From Erysipelotrichaceae bacterium (lineage in GTDB: Bacteria > Bacillota_I > Bacilli_A > Erysipelotrichales > Erysipelotrichaceae), in NCBI GenBank assembly GCA_015058955.1, contig SVBJ01000006.1:27437-91436 (forward strand): a stretch of 64,000 nucleotides of DNA, in the 5' to 3' direction. A model generated the notes under the pieces. That model did no database searches. It was not told the origin of the DNA and was given only the letters and a program-made list of their open reading frames with translations. Position numbers and translations under genes: made by a program. Below are positions 52,996-62,393 of the stretch, in pieces. Position 1 is the first letter of the stretch, and the number at the start of each line of letters is the position of its first letter.

Positions 52996-55900
52996 ATGTA
53001 TACTCTGCTTTATAACCGTTCCAGCTACAGCATACTGTCCAGCTGTCTGAGTATTGACAGGCTGACCGATTTTGCGTGGCGAAATGGGTATCAGGCAGTG
53101 GGATTAATTGACCAGAACGTCATGTACGGGATGATGGAATTTCAGAAAGCCTGTGAAAAGCGCTCTCTGAAGCCTCTGTACGGTCTGGAAATATACGTAA
53201 CAATAAATGAACGCAGATATCCATATGTACTGCTAGCCCGTAATCTGGAAGGCTTCCGTGAGCTGATGAAGGTATCCAGTCAGATAAACGCTGAACATGT
53301 TGAATATGACAGGGAAAGACTGGAGTCATTATCCGATAATCTTTTCATCATTGACGTCTGCTATGGGGGATATCTGGAGAAAAACATCAGAAATGCCCGG
53401 GATACGGTAAAGTGGTACAAGCAGCATAACATCTTCATTGGGCTGAAACCGGCTAAGGGAATATATGATTATCAGCTCAACAGTGAAATATCCAATATTG
53501 CCTTTGAAAGCGGGCTGACACCGATTGCCATGCCTCTGGGCCTTTATGAAAACGAAGATGATTTCCAGGCTTACCGTGTTTTTCAGCAGCTGAATAACGA
53601 AGAATCGATATCTGAGAGTAACTCTAAGTATGGCTATAATTTGCTTGAATACAACGAATATGCGAAGTTATATGATGAAGTCAGCCGCCGTAACGCTGAA
53701 AAACTGGCTGATCTGTGCAATGTAGACATAACCATGCTGGAAAAGGCGTCACTGCCTGATTACCGCGGCAGTGAGATCGTGGATAAGGCACTTTATCTGC
53801 GTGAGCTGGCCAAGGTTGGTTTAAGAAAGAGATTTGACGGACGAAATGTTCCGGAAAACTACTATAAGAGACTTCTGTATGAGGTAGATGTAATTACCTC
53901 TATGGGTTTTGAAAACTACTTTCTTATTGTCTGGGACATCATTCGCTTTGCCCGCAATAACGGAATCAACGTAGGAATAGGAAGAGGATCAGCTGCCGGT
54001 TCACTGGTAGCTTACTGTCTGGGAATTACTCACATTGATCCGATCAGATACGGTTTGTTATTCGAAAGATTCCTTAATCCGGAAAGAATATCTCTGCCGG
54101 ACATCGACATTGACATTCCGGATGACCGCCGCGGAGAAGTTATAGATTATGTCAGAAATACCTATGGCGATGAAAACGTGGGAAGGATTGTTTCCTTCAA
54201 TACTTTCGCTGCCAGGGCAGTTATAAATGACGTAGGATCAGCTCTGGGTATTCCCGATAATGTTATTTCATTAATAACCCGCAACATTCCGGAAAACTAC
54301 AAGGGTTCCATAAAGGAACTGTTCAGGACAAACGAAAGATTTGCTCAGGCAATCAATTCTTCTGATGCAACCGTCAGGCTTTTTGACATAGCCGGGCGTT
54401 TGGAAGGGCTGCCAAGAGGACTTACGACTCACCCGGCCGGCATAGTGGTTGCCAGCAAACCGCTTATCAATTACGTACCATTGACTTCTTATGGTCAGGG
54501 GCTGACCTGTCAGTACGAGATGAATTATCTCGAACAGCTTGGCCTGATCAAAATCGATTTACTGGCTCTGCGTAATCTTAAGATCATCAACGACATTCTT
54601 GATGAAATCCCGGAAAGGCTGAATCTTCTGAAGATCGATCTGGAAGACAGAGATACCTATGAAATGCTCTGCCATGGTGATACTACCGGCATCTTCCAGC
54701 TGGAAAGCGAAGGGATGCGTAATCTGATCCATCAGGTTCAGCCGCATCACTTTACCGAACTGGTTGACATCATTGCATTATACCGTCCGGGACCGATGAA
54801 GTTCATACCTGACTATGTCAATGCCAAAAAGAGCGGAAGAATAAACTACGTTCACCCTGATTTGAAGGAGATCCTTGAACCTACCTATGGAGTAATGATC
54901 TATCAGGAGCAGGTCATGCAGGCTTCCCAGAAGATTGCCGGATTCAGTTATGGCAAGGCAGACATTCTCCGCAAGGCCATATCCAAGAAAAATGAAGCTG
55001 ACATCCAGGCACTCAGAAATGACTTCATTGCCGGAGCCCTGTCCAACGGATATGACAGCAAGATAGCTGAGGAGATCTTCCGGCACATTGAAAGATTTGC
55101 GGAATATGGCTTCAACAAGTCACATTCCGTTGCCTATGCATCCACGTCTTATCAGCAGGCATATCTGAAGACTCACTATCCGTTAATTTTCTATAAGACA
55201 GTGCTTAATGACATAATCGGCAACAAGGAAAAGAGCAATCAGTATCTTTCCGAATGCCGTAAAAACAGAGTCAGGATCAGCGGTCCTGACGTTAACAGAT
55301 CGTCAGAGGAATACATGGTAGCTGATCAGGGAATCCTGGCTCCGCTGACCATAATCAAGGGACTTGACAGGGGAATAGTTAAGAAGCTCATTCAGGAAAG
55401 AGATGCCAATGGCTTATACAGAGACTTCACGGATTTCATCTGTCGCGGTACTTTGCTGAAGATTAATGAAGATCAGTTCAGACTGCTTATATTATCAGGC
55501 AGCTGTGACTGTTTTAAGCTCACCAGAGCAACAATGCTGGCTAACATGGGTATTATTATTACCTACGGAAAGACCTGCTACAACGAATCTACGGGCCTTC
55601 TGGACTATTCACTGGCTTCGCCGCCGGCCATGCAGATATATCCGGAGATGAAGGATAAGGGCAAACTGGAAAACAGCATTGTTGAGATCTACATCAACGG
55701 TCATCCGGTGGAAGAATACAAGAAAGACTATCCGAATGTAATATCCTCACATAAAGCTCTGCAGGTGAGGGGAAATGTCAGTGTCATCATCAAGTCAAGA
55801 AAGATCAAGGAACACTATCTGCAGGAAAGCGGAACGACGATGTGTTTCATTGATGGGGAAGATGAGACCGGAAACATTTCACTGGCCATCATGCCTGAGC

Positions 55901-56010
55901 TTTACAGTAAGGTTAAGGATAAGATAAGGAAAAACGTTATTTACTATGCGGAAGGGGATATCGGTAAGAGAGACTCAATCCGCGTCAGAAAACTGATACA
56001 GTTAGATTAA
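52996..56010 (+). CDS. dnaE: DNA polymerase III alpha subunit, DnaE type, with degenerate PHP domain
   Basis: C-family replicative polymerase of 1,004 residues, on the short side for DnaE (~1,100). The PHP domain (about 1-220) has lost the metal-binding histidines: LLYNRSSYSIL replaces HxHSxYSLL, and LIDQNVMYG replaces TDHGNM. The catalytic palm has GIGRGSAAGSLVAYC and PDIDIDIPDDRR; later come LTTHPAGIVVA, YRPGPM, IYQEQVMQ, AEYGFNKSHSVAYA and a C-terminal OB-fold (VRGNVSVIIKSRK). The exonuclease/PolC-specific domains are absent. It directly follows nrnA, and a response-regulator gene follows 14 bases later. Confidence 0.95.
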   Translation: MYTLLYNRSSYSILSSCLSIDRLTDFAWRNGYQAVGLIDQNVMYGMMEFQKACEKRSLKPLYGLEIYVTINERRYPYVLLARNLEGFRELMKVSSQINAEHVEYDRERLESLSDNLFIIDVCYGGYLEKNIRNARDTVKWYKQHNIFIGLKPAKGIYDYQLNSEISNIAFESGLTPIAMPLGLYENEDDFQAYRVFQQLNNEESISESNSKYGYNLLEYNEYAKLYDEVSRRNAEKLADLCNVDITMLEKASLPDYRGSEIVDKALYLRELAKVGLRKRFDGRNVPENYYKRLLYEVDVITSMGFENYFLIVWDIIRFARNNGINVGIGRGSAAGSLVAYCLGITHIDPIRYGLLFERFLNPERISLPDIDIDIPDDRRGEVIDYVRNTYGDENVGRIVSFNTFAARAVINDVGSALGIPDNVISLITRNIPENYKGSIKELFRTNERFAQAINSSDATVRLFDIAGRLEGLPRGLTTHPAGIVVASKPLINYVPLTSYGQGLTCQYEMNYLEQLGLIKIDLLALRNLKIINDILDEIPERLNLLKIDLEDRDTYEMLCHGDTTGIFQLESEGMRNLIHQVQPHHFTELVDIIALYRPGPMKFIPDYVNAKKSGRINYVHPDLKEILEPTYGVMIYQEQVMQASQKIAGFSYGKADILRKAISKKNEADIQALRNDFIAGALSNGYDSKIAEEIFRHIERFAEYGFNKSHSVAYASTSYQQAYLKTHYPLIFYKTVLNDIIGNKEKSNQYLSECRKNRVRISGPDVNRSSEEYMVADQGILAPLTIIKGLDRGIVKKLIQERDANGLYRDFTDFICRGTLLKINEDQFRLLILSGSCDCFKLTRATMLANMGIIITYGKTCYNESTGLLDYSLASPPAMQIYPEMKDKGKLENSIVEIYINGHPVEEYKKDYPNVISSHKALQVRGNVSVIIKSRKIKEHYLQESGTTMCFIDGEDETGNISLAIMPELYSKVKDKIRKNVIYYAEGDIGKRDSIRVRKLIQLD

Positions 56011-56024
56011 GGCAGGTGTATGAC

Positions 56025-56696
56025 ATGAAACTATTGATAGCTGATGATGAAATCAAGATCAGAGAAGTAATCAAGGAATACGGAAAGCTTTACGGTTATG
56101 AGGTAAAGGAAGCTTCTGACGGTGAAGAAGCCATTGACATGGTGGAAAAGGAAGACTTTGACTGTGTCATTCTGGATATCATGATGCCTAATCTGGACGG
56201 TTATTCCGCCTGCAGAAACATCAAGAAGAGAAAGGATGTACCGGTAATCATTCTGTCAGCCCGTCAGGATGAAGATGACAAGCTTTATGCCTTTGATCTG
56301 GGCATTGACGATTATGTGACCAAGCCTTTCTCGCCAAAGGAATTGATGGCCCGTGTCAAGGTCGTCATTGAAAGACATGGCGGCAATGTCAGCGTTCGGA
56401 AATCCTCATATTCCTATCAGGGCATCAAGCTTGATGTCAATGCCCATGAGGTTACGGTCGATGATGAAGAAGTACATCTCACCAACAAGGAGTTTGAACT
56501 GCTCAAGTATTTCCTGTCGAATCCAAATGTCGTTGTTTCCCGCTTCACGCTTCTGGAGAAGATCTGGGGCTATGACTTCTATGGCGTGGAAAGAACCGTT
56601 GACACTCACATTAAGATGTTAAGAAAGAATCTGGGACCTTACGGTTCACTGATAAAGACAGTAAGAGGGGAAGGCTATAAGTTTGAACAGAATTAA
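56025..56696 (+). CDS. OmpR/PhoB-family response regulator
   Basis: A 223-residue regulator: receiver with IADDEIKIRE, phospho-Asp in VILDIMMPN, ILSARQDED and VTKPFSPKE; C-terminal winged helix (about 128-223) ending VRGEGYKFEQN. The ATG at 56025 has AGGTG before it; an earlier GTG three codons upstream is less likely. It follows dnaE by 14 bases and overlaps the kinase gene by 14 bases, so the four genes nrnA-dnaE-RR-HK may be one transcript. Confidence 0.93.
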   Translation: MKLLIADDEIKIREVIKEYGKLYGYEVKEASDGEEAIDMVEKEDFDCVILDIMMPNLDGYSACRNIKKRKDVPVIILSARQDEDDKLYAFDLGIDDYVTKPFSPKELMARVKVVIERHGGNVSVRKSSYSYQGIKLDVNAHEVTVDDEEVHLTNKEFELLKYFLSNPNVVVSRFTLLEKIWGYDFYGVERTVDTHIKMLRKNLGPYGSLIKTVRGEGYKFEQN

Positions 56697-58131
56697 GAGG
56701 TCGGCTTTCAATTCGCTTAATTTCAAGACATGGTCGTACTTCATGCTCTTTTCACTGAGCATTCTTTTGGTTCTGCTTTTCTCTCAGATATTCCTGATGG
56801 AGCCGTTTTACAAGGCAACACTGAAGAAGGACATCATCAGTCTTAACAGGAACATTTATGACATCATGATCTCGGACATGGATGAAGATGTTAAATCCAG
56901 CGAGATCAACAAGGTAACGGCTTCAAAGAACGCCTGCATTCTGATCTACAATGCCACTACCACAGATTCCAAGAGTTCAGATGCCTTAGGCGAATCCGGC
57001 TGTGCCCTGTATTCCCAGGGATCAGTAAATCCGACCATAATGGAAAACCTGGAAAGACAGAGATCCAATAATTATTACAACGATGACTATGTGATCGATT
57101 ATACAAATCAGAAGGCAATGATATACGGTGAAAAGTACATCATCAACAATAACCGTTATTATATCATTTCCAACTTTGCCTTACAGTCAATGGACAGCAT
57201 CATCAGATCGACCCAGAATCAGTTCCTGATCATCGGTATCATCGTACTGTTTCTCTCAATTCTGATTTCTCTTATTTTCTCTAATCTGCTTACAAGGCCT
57301 ATTCTCAACATTAAAAATGAAGCCAGCAAACTGGCTCAGGGCAATTATGATGTCAGCTTTGACAAAAGCTACATTAACGAAGTTGATGAACTGGGAGAAA
57401 CACTGGAAGTGGCGGCAGCTGAGCTGCAGAACATCGATTCCACCAGAAAGGAACTTTTGGCCAATGTTTCTCATGACCTCAAAACGCCGTTGACCATGAT
57501 CAAGGCTTACGCTGAGATGATCAAGGACATTTCCGGCAGCAACAAGCGGAAGAGAAATGAGCATCTGGACATAATCATTAACGAAACCGATAATCTCAAT
57601 GTCCTGGTTTCCGACATGCTTAACATGTCAAAGCTGCAGGCTCATGTACTTAAAATGGACATGAAGCCTTTTGACCTGTCAACCAATATCGTCGAAACAG
57701 CAGCCAAGTTCAATACCATTGCCAACAAGGAAGGGGTCGAGATCGTGGTAAACTGTGAACCTGAACTGGTTACCATCGGAGATAAGAACAAGATCAATGA
57801 AGTCATCTATAACTTCATTTCCAATGCTCTGAAGCATTATGGTGATGATAAGAAGATCTTTGTCAACGGATATCTGGCTGATCATGATACAATCAGGGTT
57901 GAGGTGATCGACCATGGTCCGGGCATTGACGACAAGACTCTGCCTTACATATGGGACAGATATTACAAGAATGACCGCAAGTATCAGCGAGCTGCCAGCG
58001 GATCAGGTCTGGGACTGGCCATCAGCAAGGCCATACTGGAAGAACACCACAGCAATTTCGGCGTTGAAACCAAGGTGAATGAAGGTTCAAAGTTCTTCTT
58101 TGAGTTGAAGACCGCAGAAAACGGGGAATGA
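56683..58131 (+). CDS. Sensor histidine kinase with HAMP
   Basis: A 482-residue kinase with two membrane helices (about residues 16-37 and 178-203) that flank a ~140-residue extracytoplasmic sensor. A HAMP region follows (LTRPILNIKNEASKLAQGNYDV), then the phosphorylation helix LLANVSHDLKTPLTMIKAYAEM, and ATPase motifs NFISNALKHYGD, DHGPGIDDKTLPYIWDRYYK and GSGLGLAISK. The start is TTG at 56683 within the regulator gene, with GGGGAAGG about 10 bases upstream; the first internal ATG would cut into the first helix. Ligand unknown. A tiny membrane-peptide gene follows 49 bases later. Confidence 0.9.
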   Translation: MNRIKRSAFNSLNFKTWSYFMLFSLSILLVLLFSQIFLMEPFYKATLKKDIISLNRNIYDIMISDMDEDVKSSEINKVTASKNACILIYNATTTDSKSSDALGESGCALYSQGSVNPTIMENLERQRSNNYYNDDYVIDYTNQKAMIYGEKYIINNNRYYIISNFALQSMDSIIRSTQNQFLIIGIIVLFLSILISLIFSNLLTRPILNIKNEASKLAQGNYDVSFDKSYINEVDELGETLEVAAAELQNIDSTRKELLANVSHDLKTPLTMIKAYAEMIKDISGSNKRKRNEHLDIIINETDNLNVLVSDMLNMSKLQAHVLKMDMKPFDLSTNIVETAAKFNTIANKEGVEIVVNCEPELVTIGDKNKINEVIYNFISNALKHYGDDKKIFVNGYLADHDTIRVEVIDHGPGIDDKTLPYIWDRYYKNDRKYQRAASGSGLGLAISKAILEEHHSNFGVETKVNEGSKFFFELKTAENGE

Positions 58132-58180
58132 TCAACGATATTTCCTGATTACCGTCAATTAAGTATCAGGAGGTAAAGCA

Positions 58181-58255
58181 ATGGTATATCTGATTTACCG
58201 AATCATCTCTACGATCCTGCAGGTTTATCTGGGAAGATACTTCCGACGATTCTAG
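58181..58255 (+). CDS. 24-residue membrane-peptide gene
   Basis: ATG at 58181 to TAG at 58253-58255 encodes 24 residues: MVYLIYRIISTILQV then YLGRYFRRF. The middle is hydrophobic and the C-terminus strongly basic, as in small membrane peptides. A near-perfect Shine-Dalgarno (AGGAGGTAA) sits six to seven bases before the ATG, and a terminator starts five bases after the stop, so the frame fills the space between signals. It lies 49 bases downstream of a histidine kinase gene and is probably co-transcribed with it. I do not recognise a family; a kinase modulator or a toxic or stress peptide are possibilities. Confidence 0.6.
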   Translation: MVYLIYRIISTILQVYLGRYFRRF

Positions 58256-58259
58256 AGAA

Positions 58260-58287
58260 AAAAAGAGAGAATAATTCTCTTTTTTTG
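58260..58287 (+). terminator. Terminator after kinase/peptide operon
   Basis: AGAGAA / TTCTCT stem with TAA loop, within A-run and seven-T tail. Confidence 0.82.
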
Positions 58288-58385
58288 TATCAGTGGGATT
58301 AAAAATTATATAATGGATTTAAATTACATTCAGGTTAATAATATAAACCAATATTCTGTCATACAGACAGGGAAGGAGTATATCT

Positions 58386-59774
58386 ATGGAGAAAAAGGAG
58401 AAGAAAACCGTAGGCCTGGCTGAAAAACTTGGATTCATGAGTTTTTCAACTTCCACTAACATCGTATTCAACTTCAAAAGCACTTACTACAAGTATTTCC
58501 TGACATCGATTCTTCTGATCGATCCGGTAGCCGCCAGCAACATGGCTCTGATCGGTACCGTCTGGGATATTGTCAATGACCCGCTGATCGGTGTCTGGGC
58601 CAATAACGTGCGCTTCAAATCAAAAGAAAGAGTAAGGCCTTGGTTACTGTGGATCGCTGTTCCTTATGCCGTAGGCATGGTGCTGCTTTTCACTGACTTC
58701 AATGTTTCGGAAAGATGGGATATCATCCTGGGACTGGTCGTGTTCTTCTTTTATGAAATTGCCAATACCTTCAGAGGCATTCCATACAACGGCATGGGAG
58801 CTCTGGCATCTTCCAATGACTCTGACCGTAAATCGATCAATGCCTTCCGTTCGCTGGGCGGCTGTCTGGGATCAGGCATCGGTGCCGTAGTCGTACCTAT
58901 GATCGTCAAGATGTTTGGCGGTCTTAAAGATCACAAGGTAATTAATTCATCTGATTCAGGGGCTATTTTCCGTTCAGCCTGTTTCATGGGTGTTCTGATC
59001 ATCATCGGCTGTCTGATCCATTACTTTACCACCAAGGAAAGAGTAAGACAGGTTGAAGATAATGAGGAAAAGATCGGCATTAAGGAAACCTACAGAATGC
59101 TGTTTAAATGCAAGTCATGGGTCAAGAACATGTTCTATGTCATGTCCTATGGTATTTCAACATGTCTGTTAACATCATCGATTACTTATTACTGTGCCTA
59201 TGTTCTAAACAACAGCTCACTGGCAACTCCGATAATGGCTGTCTATCTGGTATTCTCTATAGTATTCTCAATTCTGGCTCCTAAGATCGACTCGATCTTA
59301 GGCCGTAAGAAGACCATGATTGCGGCTGCCATCGTTCAGATCATCGGCAAGATTCCGTTCATTATAAATCCTAACAATGTTGTTAATGCCTATATCAATG
59401 CAGCTGCTGCCGGTATTGGCTTAACAGTTACCTTCGTCATGTTCAATACCAACAGAAACTCAATTTCCGATATTGTTGAAGTTCAGAACGGACGCCGTCT
59501 GGATACCATGGTTTCTACCGGTGACAATCTGGCCAGCAAGATCGCTGAAGCAGCAGTTGACAAACTGTTCCTGGTAGCTCTGGCTGCCGCCGGATTCTCT
59601 GCACGGCTGGCTGATCAGGGACTGCTGCAGAACGTTGCCACCCAGAATACCATCAATGCTTTGTTGGGCTGGATCCCGGCTTTGGTAGCAGTAATGATGA
59701 TGTTCTTCGGCGCAACTATCGATACAGAAAAAGAATACAGAGAATCGATAGCTGCCAGAGAGGAGAAAAAGTAA
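58386..59774 (+). CDS. GPH-family (MFS_2) cation symporter
   Basis: A 462-residue, 12-helix transporter of the glycoside-pentoside-hexuronide:cation family. MALIGTVWDIVNDPLIGVWAN and GIPYNGMGALASSNDSDRKSIN are family signatures, and ALLGW-type sequences near the end fit. These usually take up sugars with Na+ or H+; here the three downstream genes are amide and peptide hydrolases, so the cargo may be an amide conjugate rather than a sugar. The ATG has GGAAGGAG upstream in a leader of ~60-100 bases. Its stop overlaps the next start by one base (TAATG). Confidence 0.88.
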   Translation: MEKKEKKTVGLAEKLGFMSFSTSTNIVFNFKSTYYKYFLTSILLIDPVAASNMALIGTVWDIVNDPLIGVWANNVRFKSKERVRPWLLWIAVPYAVGMVLLFTDFNVSERWDIILGLVVFFFYEIANTFRGIPYNGMGALASSNDSDRKSINAFRSLGGCLGSGIGAVVVPMIVKMFGGLKDHKVINSSDSGAIFRSACFMGVLIIIGCLIHYFTTKERVRQVEDNEEKIGIKETYRMLFKCKSWVKNMFYVMSYGISTCLLTSSITYYCAYVLNNSSLATPIMAVYLVFSIVFSILAPKIDSILGRKKTMIAAAIVQIIGKIPFIINPNNVVNAYINAAAAGIGLTVTFVMFNTNRNSISDIVEVQNGRRLDTMVSTGDNLASKIAEAAVDKLFLVALAAAGFSARLADQGLLQNVATQNTINALLGWIPALVAVMMMFFGATIDTEKEYRESIAAREEKK

Positions 59775-60925
59775 TGAATCCACATGCTTATATAACTGAT
59801 GAAAAACAGATTGAAGCCCTTGAATCCATAAAGAGGGTAGATGATAAAGGCTATCTTTATCATATGGTCTGCAATTACGACTATTACAGTCTGCCGGAAG
59901 TATTTACGGTAATGCTGTCTGCAGGATGTTCAACCTTTGTGGTTAAAAATCCGGAAGGGGAAGTACTGTTCTGCCGTAACTACGACTATTCCCATTTCCA
60001 GTTCAATGACCGTAGCAATCCCCGTACAGGTCTTAACATGGTCATAGAGGGGAATAACCCCAAGGCCAGATATCGTTCCATTGGGGCTGCCGATACTTAC
60101 TGGATAGACTATAAAAACGGCTCAGCGGTAAACGGCATGCTTGATGACGGCAAGACTGATCTTTCCCCATTTATCATTTCACCGTATCTGTGCATGGATG
60201 GCATGAATGAAAAGGGACTGGCCATCAGTATCCTGGCCTTAAGCGTTAAGTGCGACTATGAAGAGATAAACTTCAATGAATATGAGAAGATCCTTGATCC
60301 TAATAAGACCAATATGTTCCTGGAGAACTCTGGAGAGCTTCCTGACCCATACTGGATTTACGGTTCTAATGGTTCAGTTGTTGTCAATAAAGCAGACAGG
60401 AAAGCCTGGAAAGCTTCTCAGCCGTTAGTTCAGACTACAGATCCCAATAAGAAGACTTATCTGCATCCGGTATTAATGCGCCTGGCACTTGATAACTGTG
60501 CAAGTGTCGATGAAGCACTGATGCTGCTTGGAAGTTACAATGTCAAAGGTGCCATGGTTGGAGCAGACTATCATATCATGGTAGCTGATTCAACGGGTAA
60601 ATCCAGACTGATTGAATGGATCGACAACAGGATGGTTGTTACTGATATCAATCATGCCACAAATCACTATGTCGGCAAGAAAGATCCGTTCTATCCTGAG
60701 GCCTGTGGCCGTGATGAATGCCTGAAAGCCGGTGTTTACCGCGGACGCAAAGGCATGAGACAGGATTATGCTGAAAGACTGCTTTCGCTGGTAATCCAGG
60801 ATCCGGATAATGGCATGGACCGCGGCAAGACCCAGTATTCCTGTGTATATAACCTTAATAAGAAGACATTGAAGATATTCTCATTTGGAGACATGTCCAG
60901 GTCATGGGAATATGAACTGAAATAG
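59774..60925 (+). CDS. Ntn-type linear amide C-N hydrolase (choloylglycine hydrolase-like)
   Basis: A 383-residue protein of the bile salt hydrolase / acyltransferase Ntn-hydrolase kind. The probable nucleophile is C52 in SAGCSTFVVKN, followed by GEVLFCRNYDYSHF, the equivalent of the GRxLDY strand. Other conserved parts are CMDGMNEKGLAISIL and INHATNHYVG. In bile salt hydrolase the Cys is residue 2; here a 51-residue segment precedes it, so cleavage at G51-C52 would be needed for activity. No signal peptide. It is coupled to the symporter gene by a one-base overlap, and the M20 peptidase gene follows. The substrate amide is unknown. Confidence 0.8.
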   Translation: MNPHAYITDEKQIEALESIKRVDDKGYLYHMVCNYDYYSLPEVFTVMLSAGCSTFVVKNPEGEVLFCRNYDYSHFQFNDRSNPRTGLNMVIEGNNPKARYRSIGAADTYWIDYKNGSAVNGMLDDGKTDLSPFIISPYLCMDGMNEKGLAISILALSVKCDYEEINFNEYEKILDPNKTNMFLENSGELPDPYWIYGSNGSVVVNKADRKAWKASQPLVQTTDPNKKTYLHPVLMRLALDNCASVDEALMLLGSYNVKGAMVGADYHIMVADSTGKSRLIEWIDNRMVVTDINHATNHYVGKKDPFYPEACGRDECLKAGVYRGRKGMRQDYAERLLSLVIQDPDNGMDRGKTQYSCVYNLNKKTLKIFSFGDMSRSWEYELK

Positions 60926-60938
60926 GCAGGTGAATGGT

Positions 60939-62381
60939 ATGATCTATATACTTATTGCCTTGGCTGTACTTCTGTGCTTCATGATCTATAATGCCATGAA
61001 AATGAAACCTGAAGATATCAGTCAGTATGAAAGAAAAACCGACTATGATTTTGATAAGGAAAAAGCGGTCGAAAGATTCCGCCAAATGCTGCGAAAAAAA
61101 ACAGTATGGCCCAGAGACAGTGAACCCGACTATGAAGAATTCAGGTCTTTTCTGCCGCTGCTGAAAAAAGATTATACGGAAGTCTTCAAAGTCCTGGAAG
61201 TAAATGTCATTAATGACTATGGCATTCTTCTTAAATGGAAGGGGACAGGTAATAGGAAACCGGTCGTTCTGATGGCACATTATGATGTTGTAGCCGTTGA
61301 TGAAAAAGGCTGGGACCATCCGCCGTTCGGCGCTGAAATAGCTGACGGATCAATCTATGCCAGGGGTACGGTTGATACCAAGTGTATCATTGCCGGACTA
61401 TTGGAAGCTGTTGATTATCAGCTTGCTCAGGGATATAAACCGGAAAGGGACATCTATTTCTCCTTTACCAATAATGAAGAAACAGGCGGAACTACAACAC
61501 CTAAGATTGTTGAGTGGTTTAAGGAAAATAAGATTGAACCGTGGTTTGTTCTGGATGAAGGCGGGGCAATCATCAATGATGCGCCATTAGGTGTCAAAGA
61601 TGAATTCGCCATGATCGGTGTCAGTGAAAAAGGATGTCTCAATGTAACGCTTACTGCCAATGGTATTGGCGGACATTCCTCAACCCCATCAAATAAAACT
61701 GATTCAACGTTCATACTGGTAAATGCCATCAATAATCTGTCTAAACACCCGTTTGCCAGAAAACTGCATCCAGTAACAGAAAAACTGCTGGGTATATATG
61801 GATCACATTCAAGCTTCCTGTACCGTTTCATTTTCGGCAACATGTGGCTGTTCAGACCGATAGTAATAAAGGTACTTGAATCAGATAAGGAAACTGCCGC
61901 CATGGTAGCTACAACAGCAGCTTTAACACAGCTTAAGGGAGCTCCGGCAATCAACATCATTCCGCCGACTGCACAGGCCGGCTACAGTGTCAGAATTGCT
62001 CCGGGCGATACAGTCAAAGGATGTATTGATCACTTTGTCTCCGTTATCAATGATTCAAGAGTTGAAGTAACTTCTGATGAAGGTGTAGAAGCATCACCGG
62101 TATCTTCAATTGACAACAGTGCATATAAACTGATAACCGATGCTGTATACAGAAGCTATAATGATGTGTACTGCTGCCCGTACATTCAGAATGGTGCCAC
62201 TGATTCTCGTAATTTCCACCGTATTTTCCCGAATGTCTACCGATTTGCAATGTTCAGAATGAGCGGTGCGGAAAGACAGGCAATTCACGGTAACAATGAA
62301 CGAATAAGATTATCATCATATTACGAAGGCATAACAGCCTATATAAATCTGTTTGCATTGTTAAATGAATCTCAGGAATAA
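60939..62381 (+). CDS. M20-family peptidase with N-terminal membrane anchor
   Basis: A 480-residue zinc hydrolase starting with one membrane helix (MIYILIALAVLLCFMIYNA). The two-metal site is visible: MAHYDVVAV, RGTVDTK, NNEETGG with the catalytic Glu, and ATDSRNF near the C-terminus; GIGGHSSTPSN is the lid domain. Carboxypeptidase S and the N-acyl amino acid hydrolase PM20D1 share this anchored layout, so an N-acyl amino acid or peptide is a plausible substrate. I chose the ATG at 60939 (AGGTGA five bases upstream) over the GTG three codons before. It follows the Ntn hydrolase gene by 13 bases. Confidence 0.87.
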   Translation: MIYILIALAVLLCFMIYNAMKMKPEDISQYERKTDYDFDKEKAVERFRQMLRKKTVWPRDSEPDYEEFRSFLPLLKKDYTEVFKVLEVNVINDYGILLKWKGTGNRKPVVLMAHYDVVAVDEKGWDHPPFGAEIADGSIYARGTVDTKCIIAGLLEAVDYQLAQGYKPERDIYFSFTNNEETGGTTTPKIVEWFKENKIEPWFVLDEGGAIINDAPLGVKDEFAMIGVSEKGCLNVTLTANGIGGHSSTPSNKTDSTFILVNAINNLSKHPFARKLHPVTEKLLGIYGSHSSFLYRFIFGNMWLFRPIVIKVLESDKETAAMVATTAALTQLKGAPAINIIPPTAQAGYSVRIAPGDTVKGCIDHFVSVINDSRVEVTSDEGVEASPVSSIDNSAYKLITDAVYRSYNDVYCCPYIQNGATDSRNFHRIFPNVYRFAMFRMSGAERQAIHGNNERIRLSSYYEGITAYINLFALLNESQE

Positions 62382-62393
62382 TGGAGTAAAACA

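Noticed and set aside
58357..58371. Small hairpin CTGTC/GACAG in the leader of the symporter gene as a riboswitch
   Set aside because: Only five base pairs and no other conserved structure; probably chance.
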